DNA from: Telmatactis stephensoni | Taxonomy: Eukaryota; Cnidaria; Anthozoa; Actiniaria; Isophelliidae | Reading direction: 5' to 3' | Length of the DNA: 64,000 nucleotides | NCBI GenBank assembly: GCA_029948255.1 | Contig: JALIZF010001005.1 | Location: 58,279 to 122,278, forward strand | In this document: one piece after another, positions 23,401 to 35,385 of the stretch | How the letters are laid out: every line of letters starts with the position of its first letter | How positions within the stretch are numbered: the stretch's first letter is position 1 | Made by a program: the position numbers and the translations under genes | The notes under the pieces: generated by a model | Told to the model about the DNA's origin: nothing | Seen by the model: only the letters and a program-made list of their open reading frames with translations | The model's database searches: none

Positions 23401-23882
23401 TCTTTACTACTGCATTGCTAGTATAACTAAGTATAGATACCTGAGACACCACCAGCCCAGTAACAGCCCATTGTTACACCTACTCCCCATCCAAAGTTGA
23501 TAGAGAAGAACGTTCCATTTTGTTGCTTGCTGAGAACCGTTTGGGCTACGGAACCAATACCAAACATCTGACAAGGTAACATGAAATACATCAAACACCT
23601 CATTTTGGGATTCCTGTGTGCAGCAACGAGAAACTTACATGCAGTCGACTTCAAACGGAAATAAAAATTTACAAAACACAAATCAAGCGTTTTAACGCAC
23701 AAGTCAAACCCAAAGAATAAATGTTGTTGGTATATTTGGTACGTCTGACCATATGTCTCGCGCGTGGATTAGAGACAACTAGCAAGAATTTCAATGTAAA
23801 TGATACTTACTAGCAATATAAAAGTTGACATAAACTCAGCCAGCATTTCCCTTGCAAATGGAGGTAGCTTAATTCGTTTCAT
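20416..23882 (-). CDS. AQP: Aquaglyceroporin A
   Basis: Membrane channel for glycerol and water (MIP family, GlpF/AQP3-type). Six exons with continuous phase: 23882-23811, 23567-23441, 22581-22444, 21845-21727, 21632-21415 and 20722-20416, giving 326 residues. The first NPA box is [11 protein letters not shown] (NPA at 71-73). The second is [11 protein letters not shown] (203-210); Asp after NPAR marks the glycerol-permeable class. [13 protein letters not shown] in exon 4 is the typical extracellular loop. Six hydrophobic segments are evident. The C-terminal tail of ~75 residues is long and hydrophilic. The ATG is preceded by an acceptor-like TTCTTTAG, so a non-coding 5' exon probably exists upstream. 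It is the first of three tandem loci. Intron 2 contains a minisatellite related to exon 2. Confidence 0.95.
22725..23385. repeat. 56-bp minisatellite derived from aquaporin exon 2
   Basis: About 12 tandem units of 56 bp, each with ATTGATGGAGAAAAACG or a one-base variant. The unit matches the plus strand of the neighbouring exon 2: CAGCCCATTGTTACACCTAC is identical in some units and at 23463 in the exon, and the following ~30 bases are ~75% alike by eye. The array lies in intron 2 of gene A, just downstream of that exon in gene orientation. Confidence 0.92.
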
Positions 23883-26336
23883 TGTTGTCAAATATCTAAA
23901 GAACAATATATAGCAAACAGCTAGGTTGGCTTATTCGGAGATTTTGCCTCATCCTCGGGGTAAACCACATCCCTCCCTCCCCCTCTCCCATGAGTTCCAC
24001 TGGATATTTACGTTCAGTTCGGTTCGTCAGTTAACTCGTTAACTCCCGATGTATCGATTATTAGCCAAGCTGTTGGAGATCACGTTTGAAATCCAGAAAC
24101 GGGCCAGTCTGAATCCTCTTGAACCAAAGCGCGTGACCTCTTTCGGGCTAGTTAATTTTTATTCATTCATGATTTGTGATTCATTATTTTTACGTCAACG
24201 TGAAACCAAATTTTGGTTGAAGCGTGGCTCGTGAATGAAGAGTTAATTAAGCGTAATTTGTGAAGCATGTTATTTTGCGTGACGTGAGTTAATATTTCAG
24301 TAAATATCGCCAAGTGATCATGCTCTGGTCATATGCGTGATAATCTGGTGCCTGTATTAAACTGCATTTTGACATTTGACCGACACACATGAATGGTGCG
24401 GCGATTTCTTCGTTTGCAATCACGTGATATTTTGATGACCTTTTGGGTTTTGAAATTCTAAAATGTTAATTCTTTTTCTAAATAAAATAAAATGCTTATG
24501 GGCTTGTAGAGCATTTAAAACAATATCTCTTGGAGAATTTTTGGAGCACAAGAGCAATTATTTGCCGAGTTATTGCCGGATGAATTTTCTCAAATTTTAG
24601 TGTAAATGTATGGCGGCGCCATCTTGGAAGACATATGGATATCTTCCAACATGGCTGCCAAAATTTTAGAACATAATTTCAAGCCTAAAGTTGATAAATA
24701 TCACTTAATTTAACTTTTAGTAGCCCTAGCTGGTATATTTAAGACCAAGCTAATTGATTTGACATACTTATAGTGATTTCCACGGCATTTTAGACGCGTG
24801 ACTTTGAGTTGTGTGACATAATTCACGGGCTTACAACTCGACCCAAAAAACATCCCAACCATCAAAATATCTAAATACAAATCTACAGAATAACTCAAAC
24901 CACAATTTTCTAAAACATATACAAGAATAGAGCTGGTAGGATTCAAAAATAGATTTTAGTTTGAATTTTTGTGACTTGTGACGTCATGTGCAAACCTAGT
25001 TGTCTTTTTGCCTGGGGAGTTAAATAATCAAACGAAACTATTGATTGCTAAAACTAACCCTCACTGTAACCCTGGGCTAGCGCTATTCAACTAGCTTGCG
25101 AACAACTGAGCCATGGTCAACGTCCTTAGACTAATCCTCGTGATTAAGTTCAAATGAACTTTGAAAATTGAAGATTGATGTGTTATGTCAAATTTTTTAA
25201 AAGCTGTAATGCCGGCCTAGTTGATGAGCACAGATTTGGAAATGACCAGCACTGAGAACGTCTCATCTTTATAGCTTATTTCAGAACTAATCGTTCTAAC
25301 AGAAACATAACAATTAAACGGAGCATATTTCTGATCAAATTTAACGATAACTTCTGCAACTTTTTTCCCGTGTCAGGTCTCTCGCCAATATATAGCTTAT
25401 CCTGACGTCATTTTCCTACACGGATTCCGCACAAGCATCTCTCAACGGAAAAGGCAGGCACGTGTACAAGCACCTTCGTTCTTCTCCGAAGCCTGCTCTC
25501 AGCTCGTTTTAAAATATTAAAATATGCTCAATTAAAGGATCTTTTGAATCCTAAAGTTTACTACATTCTAATGTTCGGTATGATAATGATCTTCAATAAA
25601 GATGGGATTGTACCAATGAGGTCAAGCCTGTGCTTTTGAGATAACAACCAAAGGTTGACTGCAGGCCCTCTGTTCTTTCCACTCTACAAAACCCCCCTCG
25701 AGCTCCCCTTTTGAAGAGCAAAATATTCTTTCGCCCTCTGCACTTATTCTATTCCTGGATGTTGACACACGAGTCATTCACTCTGTTATCAACCCGGTTA
25801 TGTTGTTATTATCTTGTTGTTGTCAGTTGTGATTACATGCTTGTAAGGTAACTAATTCATGCCCCCAGATCGTATTTTCTTTCTTAACATGACCATGGCA
25901 TATATAGCCAGCAAGTCAAGCTAGATTTCCATCCACTTTTATGTTTCTATATCAGTAGTCGTAGGGCTGTAGTTGAAAGCTGGGACTGTTTACACCAGTT
26001 AAATTCCTGATTTGCATCGATATATCATCTAAAGGTCAATCTTTTCTACCGATTTAAGTCAGTACTTATTCAATCATATTCTATCTGGTCTGTTTTACCT
26101 TCACACAACCAAGAGGAGATTTTGCTTCTGTATTTCACGGTGTTGGGGGCGTCTCGTGGCTACCTTCGTCTCAAAGTAAAGCCATCGATTAATAAATAAC
26201 AATAAGCCGGTATATGAAGCTTTATTTACTTGTTTGGTGCTTGTTTTCTCAGTTGGGGGTCGGGTCAAGTTATCAAGAAAAGAAACGTTTAGTATGACGG
26301 ATATTAAGACGAGAATAAAATAGATAATATGGAATT
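23883..26336. other. Intergenic stretch upstream of aquaglyceroporin A
   Basis: No gene, RNA or bounded transposon recognised. The proximal part should hold the gene A promoter and any 5' UTR exon. The rest is AT-rich unique-looking sequence with no ORF above ~80 codons and no splice-framed coding block. Confidence 0.5.
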
Positions 26337-26486
26337 GCTATAGAGCGATAACACTAAAACCGTGAAACAAGTACTAACTAAAAAGTACAAATAGTACTAA
26401 TGAAACAATAGAAAACAAAGGGTTTTGCTACTATTTGTCTCTATTTAGTTGCTAAGTTATTTCACGGTTTTAGTGTTATCGCTCTA
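26337..26486. mobile_element. 150-bp palindromic MITE with 10-bp target duplication
   Basis: Ends mirror each other (TAGAGCGATAACACTAAAAC reading inward), flanked by the direct repeat ATATGGAATT (26327-26336 and 26487-26496). The related word TAGAGTGATTTTCACCGG forms the inner arms of the element at 30637-30939. Confidence 0.88.
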
Positions 26487-26559
26487 ATATGGAATTCGTT
26501 AAAATAGCAATCTAATTCAACAAAACGTGCAAAATTCGAACTCGTGTGTCAGTTCAGCA

Positions 26560-26660
26560 CTCCCATGTAGCCTGCCTACAGGCTCTCCAGGGAGGTGGGA
26601 AGGGAGGGGGAGGGGAAAAGACAGCCTGTAGCAGGCTGAAGGCAGGCTAACTCCCATGGT
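26560..26660. repeat. GC-rich inverted repeat with purine-rich core
   Basis: TAGCCTGCCTACAGGCT and AGCCTGTAGCAGGCT flank a G/A-rich core (GGGAAGGGAGGGGGAGGGG). Similar TAGCCTGC words start elements at 38975 and near 39948, so this is probably a fragment of a foldback family. No target duplication was found. Confidence 0.5.
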
Positions 26661-27374
26661 GCACATGATGCTCACGAGGGGTAGACCTGATGACCCAAAC
26701 CACCAAAACGTTTTTAAGGAACCCCAGACGGGAAAAATGTGTTTGGAGAGATTGATTGTTTTTGCCACCGGAGAAAGTTCACAAATTATATATACTATTT
26801 AATACAAGTTTGCGATAAGCCTAAAGACCGGTCACTAAATATTTTTTTAATTAAAGAATGTCTCAATTTGAGTCTAAACATTCCAGCCTTGAGTGATTTC
26901 CATAAACCTGGGCACTTCTAATTAAGCAAATAAAAGTTATTATAGATGCTAAATGTTTTGTCTCATTGTGTTACTTTGCATCTAGTAAATACTAACAGCT
27001 AATTACTATTGCATGCCCAGGTTTATTGGTGTATCACTCCAACGTCTCTTGCCAAATACAATCTTGGACATTAATGTTAAGACAAAATGGCCTTGCCCAA
27101 TTCAAATAGAAGCCTTTTCCACCACGATCCACTTCATACTAGTACTGCGCCCCCACCCCCTGAGATCAATGTTGAAGGTTGACGGAAGCATCTGGAAAAG
27201 GAAAATTCTTAACACTTTTTGTCTAAGATTGTAGCATTCTAGTAGTAGGAAAAAGGAAACGAGGAATTTCACTGTTTAGAATTCACGTTTATTGATTGCA
27301 CATATGAAAATACATTTATTAATGATATATTTCAGAGTTGCTGATGTATGACTCATATATAAGTATATACTTGG

Positions 27375-27526
27375 TGGTTATTTGATGGTTTTCTATGGAA
27401 TACGGGGGAATATTTCACAAGAAATTTATGTTATTAGTATCTACTAATAATAATAATAACAGGCGAGTTGGCATAAATTTCTCGTGAAATGTTCACCAGT
27501 ATTCCATAAGAACCCATCAAATAACC
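27375..27526. mobile_element. Palindromic MITE
   Basis: Arms GGTTATTTGATGGTTTTC and, inverted, GAACCCATCAAATAACC, followed inward by TATGGAATAC / GTATTCCATA. The centre holds a short TAA run. No clear target duplication. Confidence 0.75.
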
Positions 27527-27908
27527 ATATTATCCTATAACTATTACACATTTTAGCCAAAACTTACGCTTCAATAATGAGAATATAATATTTTATTGGA
27601 AAAATCCTCCGTCAAACATTTTCGTGCGTTTGGTTTTTTCCCAACCCATCTGAGCAAAGATGTTTTTCTCTTTGCTTGACTGAGAACTTCTCGATGAGCT
27701 TTGGGTAGTTTTTTCCCCTCAAATATCGGTCAATGGAGTTTCTGTAAGACGGTTTTTTTTCTTTTTTGGGTATCTGGTTCGCATTCAGATCCATCAGATT
27801 TGCGAATTTCCAGTAGAAAATGTTTGACAAGAATATGTTCAAGCGTTCTGGTTGTAGTCGGTTGTAGTACTTCAATTGGAATCTCTTTGCAGTACGGTGC
27901 TTGTGAAA

Positions 27909-27951
27909 TAAAGTCCAGATTCAGATTCAGATTCAGATTCAGATTCAGATT
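27909..27951. repeat. Hexanucleotide microsatellite
   Basis: About seven tandem copies of CAGATT, just outside the palindromic element that starts at 27966. Confidence 0.9.
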
Positions 27952-27965
27952 CGTGTTAGATAAAT

Positions 27966-28102
27966 CACAGGCAACCCAGGCTGTACTACTGAATTTTTAC
28001 ACTATAGGTGAATTTAATAAATAAAGCATAAAAATTTTATGCTTTATTTATTAAATTCAACTATAGTGTAAAAATTCAGTAGTACAGCCTGGGTTGCCTG
28101 TG
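27966..28102. mobile_element. Near-perfect 137-bp palindrome with 7-bp target duplication
   Basis: Each arm is ~68 bp with almost no loop, starting CACAGGCAACCCAGGCTG and ending in TTTTATGC at the centre. Flanked by GATAAAT on both sides (27959-27965 and 28103-28109). It separates the two halves of the Crypton-type reading frame. Confidence 0.92.
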
Positions 28103-28310
28103 GATAAATAAAATTGAAAAAAATTAACAGACTTAATGGTACATGCTACCTATAATAACCATTGGTTTAGACTAGCTAGATAGGTAGCCAAAAACTTCTT
28201 AGTGTCCACCTCAGTCTTCTTTTGTGTTCTTGGGTTCTTTTGTGCCTCTATAAACGCATCAATATTTTCTTCTGAGAGAGAAGAAATCGCATTTGAAGTA
28301 GTTGAACTCG

Positions 28311-29103
28311 ACGATGCAAACGCGCTAGCGAATTCCCGCTCGTTTCTAAGCTAATTCAAATTTTGAGCAATCTGATTGGCTAATACATTTTATGAAATAC
28401 CGCTCTGTATTCATAGAAAATGCTTAGCTCTGATTGGCTAATGTGTAATAGTTATAGGATATTATATACTATATATACTTTAATATGTGTAATCTAGTAC
28501 ACAACGGTATTACTTCATATGGGAACTAGTGATTTGTCTCGTGTTATTCAGTCGTTATCGTTCAACCTCTGACAAGTTTTCATGTGCCGTCCACACAACA
28601 ACGATATCACCACATTTAGATTTGAAAACATGCTCTCTTGAGTGGAAACTTTCCTGTTTTCAAGGAGGGCGCACTTCTAATGCGTCCTATGTCGTGTTAT
28701 TGGTCAATAATTGAAGGTCTCAGTGAGGTGGTAGTATTTCAGTTCTGTTAACAGAAAGCTTGATAATTAATTTTCATTGTTTTTAAAGGTTAAGAATTAA
28801 TTTTCATAGTTAAAATAACATATTTAAGGTCTTAGCACTATTGTGAGTACACGACTATTTTCGGTAGCAGACCAAGAAAAAAGACTAAAATCAGTCTAAA
28901 AATGAAAACTAGTCGTTGCTAAAAAAGTTTTCCTGCCTTTTTACTACTAAAGGCTAAATGTCTGGCCGTTTTACGGCTAATGGTGAACCCCACTGAGACC
29001 CTCATATCTGAGTGATGACAATGATTTGACTAACTCTTAATTATACTACTATATGAACGATATTCTTTAAGGAAGCCTTTGACGATAACTGACTTTAGAA
29101 CGT
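28311..29103. other. Intergenic stretch between Crypton-like remnant and aquaglyceroporin B
   Basis: No gene recognised. 28370-28460 resembles the Crypton-flanking AT-rich repeat (TCTGATTGGCTAAT occurs twice). 28540-28640 contains GTGCCGTCCACACAACAACG, a MITE-like word, without a matching end. 28850-28990 holds short inverted words (AAAATGAAAACTAG). Confidence 0.4.
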
Positions 29104-32100
29104 TTATTCATCGCCTGTAGCAAGTTGTTCATAACCATTCTTCGATTTGCTTGGTTCTTCCACCTTAGAGGATTCCTTGGTCACGTCATGTTGTAGTTCG
29201 ATGAATAAAAAGTACACAAGACCTCCAATCACTCCACCAAGCAGACAAGCAATGACAGGTACCCATGACCAGTTGTTGGCAACCCTGAAAATAGTTTAGT
29301 TTGGCATTAAACTTATGGTAGCCCTGGACACACGATGGAGGCCTTTTTCTGCACCGTCATTCCAACGTAGCGCGCAACACAGACTTGTGCAACAGTTGTG
29401 CGCAACACAGACTTGTACCGGGTATCCACCCCTGCAACAGTTGTGCGCAACACAGACTTGTATCGCGTGTCCACCCCTGCAACAGTTGTGCGTAACACAG
29501 ACTTGTACCGCGTGTCCACCCCTGCAACAGTTGTGCGCAACACAGACTTGTACCGGGTATCCACCCCTGCAACAGTTGTGCGCAACACAGACTTGTACCG
29601 GGTATCCACCCCTGCAACAGTTGTGCGCAACACAGACTTGTACCGCGTGTCCACCCCTGCAACAGTTGTGCGCAACACAGACTTGTACCGGGTATCCACC
29701 CCTGCAACAGTTGTGCGCAACACAGACTTGTATCGTGTGTCCACCCCTGCAACAGTTGTGCGTAACACAGACTTTTACCATGTTTCCATCCTTGCAATAC
29801 GGATGCATTGTAAGCGGTGGTTCATTACAAGGCCGCCGCATAAACATATCTTATACAGCACGGCAAGACACCGTGTCAATAGCGAGCTTGTCATACGTCA
29901 CAACATACGTCACAATTGATCGAATCAACTACTCACGTAAAAACATCTCCTCCCCAGCCCGCCATGGCCGTGAAGATTCTCGGTCCCAGGTCCCTAGCAG
30001 GGTTAATGGCGTAACCAGTATTGAATCCAAATGTCGCGCCAATAACAAATACAGTCAAACCAATAAGAATTGGTGCATTGCCTTGATCGGGAGCATTGTT
30101 GTTTTTATCCAGAATTGCAAAAATACAACTCACCAACAGCAATGTGCCAAATACCTACAGTACAAAGTATATAATTACTTTTTATAGCAACTTTTACCAT
30201 TTTATTCCTTTTTTAATTCACACACTGATTTTAAAATTTTTCGTTGTCAAAATGTTCATGTACTCGCGCTTCTTTTTGAAGTTTTTCACTGAGAATAGAA
30301 TTTAGGAGGAGGTAATATAAGCATCACGCACAAGAGAATAGGCAGTCGGCAGAGAGGATCGCGTTTCCTTGATCGCGTGACGTACTTTTTTGGCGCTTGG
30401 CTTTAACCCAGAGAGGGATGTTCACCCTCGCGTTGAAACGACAACGCCAGACACGACACAAACCAGGTCACGTAACCCTCTGCTGTTTCCTGTCTCACCA
30501 ATATACAGCAAAATTTAGGCAAGCAAAATATTAGTCTGAAAGCAGTGTTATACGCAAAAATAAAGCCTTTAGGATCTTAATTATAAAACATAAATAAGAC
30601 ATATCTTTTCAAATTGCCGGAATCGAAAACGTGCACAGATAGAGTGCACGCACTTAATCCGTGAAACATAAATAATACAAAATAGTGCTAAATTATGGTA
30701 ATTCCTTTGTTTCCTAGAGTGATTTTCACCGGACTGTGAAACAGTTACTAAGCTAATAGACACTAATAGACTCTGCACCCATTGTTTTCTTTTATTGCAT
30801 TACAACTATTAGACATTATTAAACACTGACTATCAGTAATTGTTTCACAGTCCGATGAAAATCACTCTATTGTATAATCAATACTATTTAGTAGTAATTA
30901 GTAGTGTTTGTTTCACGGATTAAGTGCATGCACTCTACAAATTACCGAATCTCAATGAATAACAAAAACGCATATCATTTTGTTCATTTTGTTCATCTCG
31001 TCATTTTGTTCAGCAAATCCATTGGCGTTGAATAATTGCACTATATAGTGCATAAAACACACCGCACTACCATGCTATACTGATTGTTCTATACCTGATC
31101 AGCAAATCCATTGGCTGTGGACAAGAATGGTTGTGGATATGTTGCCCATATCCCTGCTGTACCATTAGGTCCCAGGATCTGACGAACACCTCCATCAAAG
31201 GCATTCAAGGCATCTATAATAGAACCAGTGACACAGTCCTCAACATCTTTACATCGTTTTCAGTGAGTAAGTCCCAGCACCAAGGAAAGGTCTTTCTTTT
31301 CGTTCTAAAGTTCGTTCGACCATCAAACGAGCTGCAACGTAACTCAGCTTTTTGATTGGATAAGACATCATGCCCCGGGGAGGTACTCCCTTTTCCAAGT
31401 ATTAAGGGTGATCGTCGATCGGTCTTCATCATGCCCCGGAAAGTTACCCCCTTTGTCCAAGTGGTAGGGGTGTTCATTACTTTCTTTATTCAGTAGTAGA
31501 GTTACACTAGTTACAAATTAAAGTCCCTATAAACCCTAGCGAAAATGTACATTTTTTAAAAGTTGAATATGTTGGAAAAATATAATAGTCCAGTTTCCAA
31601 TTACTAGAGACCGCTGAACTTCCTGACAAAAGGCGCATTTATACAGGGTTAGCCTCCTTTTCAAACAAGACCCATGGGAGTAAACTCAATTTTTGTTTTG
31701 TTAAGAACAACAGAAAAATCGAATTTACTCTCATGGGTCTCGCTTGAAAAGGAGGCTAACCCTGTATAAATGCGCCTTTTGTCAGGAAGTTCAGCGGTGT
31801 CTAGTAACTGGAAACTGGACTATTAAAGCGAAGTCAAAGATGTGAAGTTTTTTTCCAGTGTTCCCATCCATTCAAATCTGTTTCTCAAGACTAAAAACCG
31901 CGTTCTTTGAAAGGCTAGGACGAATTTGGTTAATAATAAACTCATTTGGTTAAGGGACTTTAAGGGACAAGTGTCTAGTCACGGCATTTAGACTCAAAGA
32001 AAGAGCGCAAAATAGCTATATCAAAGTAGTAGAATTTTTAGCAAAAGTTAAGGTGGCTCGATATAGTTTTTTATTGACAATTCTTCCGTTTTTCATTCCA

Positions 32101-34899
32101 CGAATTGAGCAATTAACTCTTGACCAACCAAAACGATTTATATACTAGTTATTGAAGTTGAATCAAAGTTTATATTTTTGTCTATTTCACTTCGATTTGT
32201 GTTGCCATAGTGACGGTAAACAAAGATGGCTGAAATCAAATTTTCTAAAATATCTTTCGAACTTGAGCAGCTCTAGACAAGGGACTATATGGGCAATAAA
32301 CTGCATACCAAAACAAAGAATTTAAGGCTAAATTTAAAAAAATACGAAGCCGTTTTCGAATAAATCGCGAAAACATAACTAATGCGAATTTGCCAATTTC
32401 CGGTCCTTTATTCCAAATTACTTCAATCAAAGACATTTAATCCTGTGCTGTGTCCTTTACCTTGGTATGTACTTTGTTACATAGTATTCGGGTGCCTGGA
32501 ATTCTTTGAAATCAAGAGATATTTCAGAAAAACTGATTTCAGCCATATTTTTATATCGTTGCCATGAGAACACCAATTACACTGAAACTGACAAAAAAGA
32601 AAACCTTTTTTTATTTCAATTTTTTTTTTTTTTTCTCTTCATCCTTTTTCTAAATTCTATACTGATTACTATTGTTGGTATTACTTTTTGCACAATATAA
32701 ATTATTACTTTTCTATATTTTAGAAAATTTGATTTCAGCCATCTTTGTTTACCGTCGCTATGACAACACGAATAGAAGTGAAATAGACAAAAATCAAAAC
32801 TTTGATTCAAGTTCAATAACTGGTGTAAAAACCCTTATGGTTAGTCAAGAGTAAGTTGCTCAATTCGTGAAGTGAAAAACGGAAGCATTGTCAATAAAAA
32901 ACTGTATCGAGCCACCTTATATAGAGTGCATAGCAACAACCCAAGAGCTTGTAGCGTTGAAATTTAACTTTATTCCTTAGTACTGGGTCTCAGTTCCCCA
33001 AGAGTTCCGGTCACAATTTTTTTCAACAGGATGCCCAAAATGTGCCTTTTCTCCAACTTTGCAAGGCTTTTTCCCGGCCAAAAAGAATTGAAGGACCCAC
33101 TTTTTAAAATATTTTAAGAGGCAAAGTTCTGTTTAAAAAAATCATCTCTGGCTAGATTTTATAGGCACTTTAAGTTTAGAATTGATTATAAAATCATAAT
33201 ATAAGTTTTACAAAATCTAAATATTCAATATACTAAAAATTTTTAAAAAACTCATTAATAATTCATAAGGCAAAAACAATGAAAATCGCCACCGTGACGA
33301 GTGTCTTTATATCTGATAAAGATTCGGCCTAATTTACATCAACTTTAACCTCGATTTTCTCCAAGATAAATGAAGATATTTTTGAATTTCTTTTAGAGAA
33401 CTACTCTAATATGTGTTGGAGTTTTTTAAGCCGTATAAAGAACTCGAGATCGTGTTTTATCGGTATAAAGATCCTCGCCTACGGCTCGGATCTTTATATC
33501 CGATAAAACACTCTCTCTCGTTCTTTATACATTACATAGAATCAAACTCATTAATAATTCATTAGAAAACACAATGGAGATCACTACCGTAGCGTAGATC
33601 TTTATATCGGATAAAGATTTTGGTTCATTTGCATGAACTTTAACTTGGATTTTCTAAGCCAAAAATAGTCAAAATCGACCGCCGATCATTACAATACAAT
33701 ACAATACAATAACTTTATTTAAGGATCGAGGGAGACGCATTAACCAGTTACCTGACCACTCGCACAAAGCAGTACAGCCCCCCTCGGGCAACATTCTCAA
33801 CGTACGTTGACCAACAATAATGAGACACAACACAGCGTAAAAAATGTGCTTCATGTTTTACATTATGGTAGTTTTGTTTTATTATGCAGGATTCGTTGTC
33901 TTGTCAAAAATCTCTTGCAAAATAAAAGTGTTCATACAAATAAGTACTTTAAATCAAACAAAGCTTACCAATGTAAACGCCATAGACACAAGCAGATGCA
34001 AAGATGGCACCAAGCAGCTGCGCCAACCAGTAAACGGGTAACTTTCTCCAACACATTTTCCGAGCAACGACAAAAGCTAATGTCACCGCTGGGTTCATGT
34101 GAGCACCTAAAAACCATGAAATATCAAATGAAAGTTTTTATATCTTTAATAAAATGGTTTTAATACCGGTAAGGATGCAAATAAATGCAGTCACGACAGT
34201 CACGGTGAATGGAACAGAAGGAACAATACAAAAACATGAATTTTAAATTAAAGCGTTATAAAATCTAACTGAGACAATACTACATATTTGCGCGAGTGAA
34301 GAAATCATTTCATTTACGTGAATAGATTACAGGCCGCTGACTTACCAGAAATGCCTCCTGCCCAATAACATCCAAGTGTTATACCAATACCCCAAGCAAA
34401 GTTGACAGAAAAGAAGGTGCCCTTTTCCTGTCGACTTAAAACCATTTGAGCAATGGATCCACATCCAAAGGTCTAGAAAACAACAAAATAGGAAGAAGCA
34501 TAAATCTATATTTACAAAGATGCGCTGTTTGAAAAGGGTGATTACTCATCTTGTTCTTGAGCGAGAGAAACGAAGGGTTAAACCATTCCACTATTTGTAT
34601 TTAGATTAGTTAGATTGACTCATTTATACTGAATGCTGAAATATGTCTAAAACATGCAATGACTTTTCGGGGTTTTCCTGTTTTTTGTCGACAACAAGCG
34701 CTAGATATTTGTACTTACTGGATCACTATACCAACAAGAGCATCACTAAGTAGTGACTATCACTTTATGTGCTAATTGGGATATTCTTCACTACGAACAT
34801 TTATCTTACCACAAGAATAAAAGTTGCAAAAAACTCAGCGATGGCGATACGTAACATGGTTGGCAGGTTAAAGTGGAATTGTGTCCAGTGAGAAGCCAT
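29104..34899 (-). CDS. AQP: Aquaglyceroporin B
   Basis: Second intact glycerol/water channel gene. Six exons at the same positions and phases as gene A: 34899-34810, 34472-34346, 34106-33969, 31213-31095, 30154-29937 and 29284-29104, giving 290 residues. NPA boxes: [11 protein letters not shown] (NPA at 77-79) and [11 protein letters not shown] (209-216). Exon 4 encodes the same residues as gene A exon 4, and the sequence just inside its downstream intron is also nearly the same. Exons 1, 2, 3 and 6 differ clearly. The C-terminal tail is much shorter than in A. Introns are full of transposons: MITEs at 30637-30939 and 31584-31824, an 0.9-kb element at 32048-32920, a repeat at 33240-33640, and a 45-bp minisatellite in intron 5. 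Confidence 0.95.
29385..29790. repeat. 45-bp minisatellite in intron 5 of gene B
   Basis: About nine units of 45 bp (core GCGCAACACAGACTTGTACC). Because 45 is divisible by three, the array is open in several frames on both strands and creates false ORFs of up to 290 codons. It lies between exons 6 and 5 of aquaglyceroporin B. Confidence 0.95.
30637..30939. mobile_element. Palindromic MITE with a second palindrome inside
   Basis: Outer arms TAGAGTGCACGCACTTAATC / inverse at 30910-30938. Inner arms TAGAGTGATTTTCACCGG at 30717 and its inverse at 30850-30868. Both sets end in the motif CCGTGAAAC or CTGTGAAAC, so a related element may have inserted into its own kind. It lies in intron 4 of gene B. 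Confidence 0.75.
31584..31824. mobile_element. Foldback MITE, AATAGTCCAGTTTCC family, copy 1
   Basis: Long arms, ~110 bp each, starting AATAGTCCAGTTTCC and containing TGACAAAAGGCGCATTTAT and GGTTAGCCTCCTTTTC. A second copy is at 35386-35630. It lies in intron 3 of gene B. Confidence 0.88.
32048..32920. mobile_element. 0.87-kb element with TTAAGGTGGCTCG ends, copy 1
   Basis: Terminal inverted repeats start TTAAGGTGGCTCGATATAG and include a TTGACCAACCAAAACG-like block. The inner parts also mirror each other (AAACAAAGATGGCTGAAATC and its inverse). Copy 2 is at 42593-43563. No transposase seen. It lies in intron 3 of gene B. Confidence 0.82.
33240..33640. mobile_element. Palindromic MITE-like repeat, second copy
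   Basis: Related to 12890-13220. CTCATTAATAATTCAT appears at both ends of the region, with paired blocks GATAAAACAC and TTTATATCCGATAAA inside. Confidence 0.6.
33690..33830 (-). mobile_element. Probable 3' end of a non-LTR retrotransposon
   Basis: On the minus strand a GC-richer stretch (GAATGTTGCCCGAGGGGGGC) ends in about four TATTG units at 33692-33711, like the simple-repeat tails of CR1/RTE-type elements. Only a truncated 3' piece is present, so the class is uncertain. Confidence 0.4.
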
Positions 34900-35385
34900 A
34901 TTGAACTGTGGACAACAAAGCATACATGTCTCTGTCAATGTTTATTCATATGTGCAGGTTCAAATGGCTACTCGTGACAAATGGCATAATTTTGGTTTCC
35001 TTTGGTTGCCATGCAAAAGCCACTTTTGTTTCAAGTGTGATTACAAGACAAAATACAAGCTTTTGAAAAAGAGTGTTTTTGATTGATAAACCTAAAAATA
35101 AAAAATTTAAACATGACAATCAATCTCGATAGGAGGTAGGCCAACACCTACAAGAAGCAGTTTGTCCGGCTATAATGGAATTCCGTCATACGACCACCTC
35201 AGTTTTGCATGGCCCGACAACTAGAGATTGCACTGTATTCTTGGTTTGCAACGTACCATTCCATGGAGAATGAATTGGGCAAAAGGTTCACCAGTCACGG
35301 TAGTGGTTTTCTTTTGTCAAGTCCACCAGCATGGCCGCCGTTTCTTTTGTTCAATTCAATCTCCTGGGAATGGTTGCAAACCAAG

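Larger units (their letters stand above)
27612..28310 (-). pseudogene. Crypton/DUF3504-type mobile-element ORF, interrupted
   Basis: On the minus strand, 28310 downward reads SLSEENIDAFIEAQKNTRTQ then KKTEVDTKKFLATYLAS. After a gap, 27920 downward reads EIPIEVLQPTTTRTLEHIL then LLEIRKSDGSECEPDT, a frameshift, then SIDRYLRGKNYPKLIEKFS. This order (helical N-terminus, L..IL..F..EIRK.DG.EYEP, I.RYL) is that of the tyrosine-recombinase-related Crypton-type proteins that are abundant in cnidarians. A 137-bp palindromic transposon and a GATTCA microsatellite sit between the halves, so the gene is dead or has an intron there. The family call is from memory of the motif pattern. Confidence 0.6.

Noticed and set aside
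29296..30187. Long overlapping reading frames (up to 290 codons) on both strands
   Set aside because: They come from a 45-bp minisatellite whose length is a multiple of three, inside an intron of aquaglyceroporin B.
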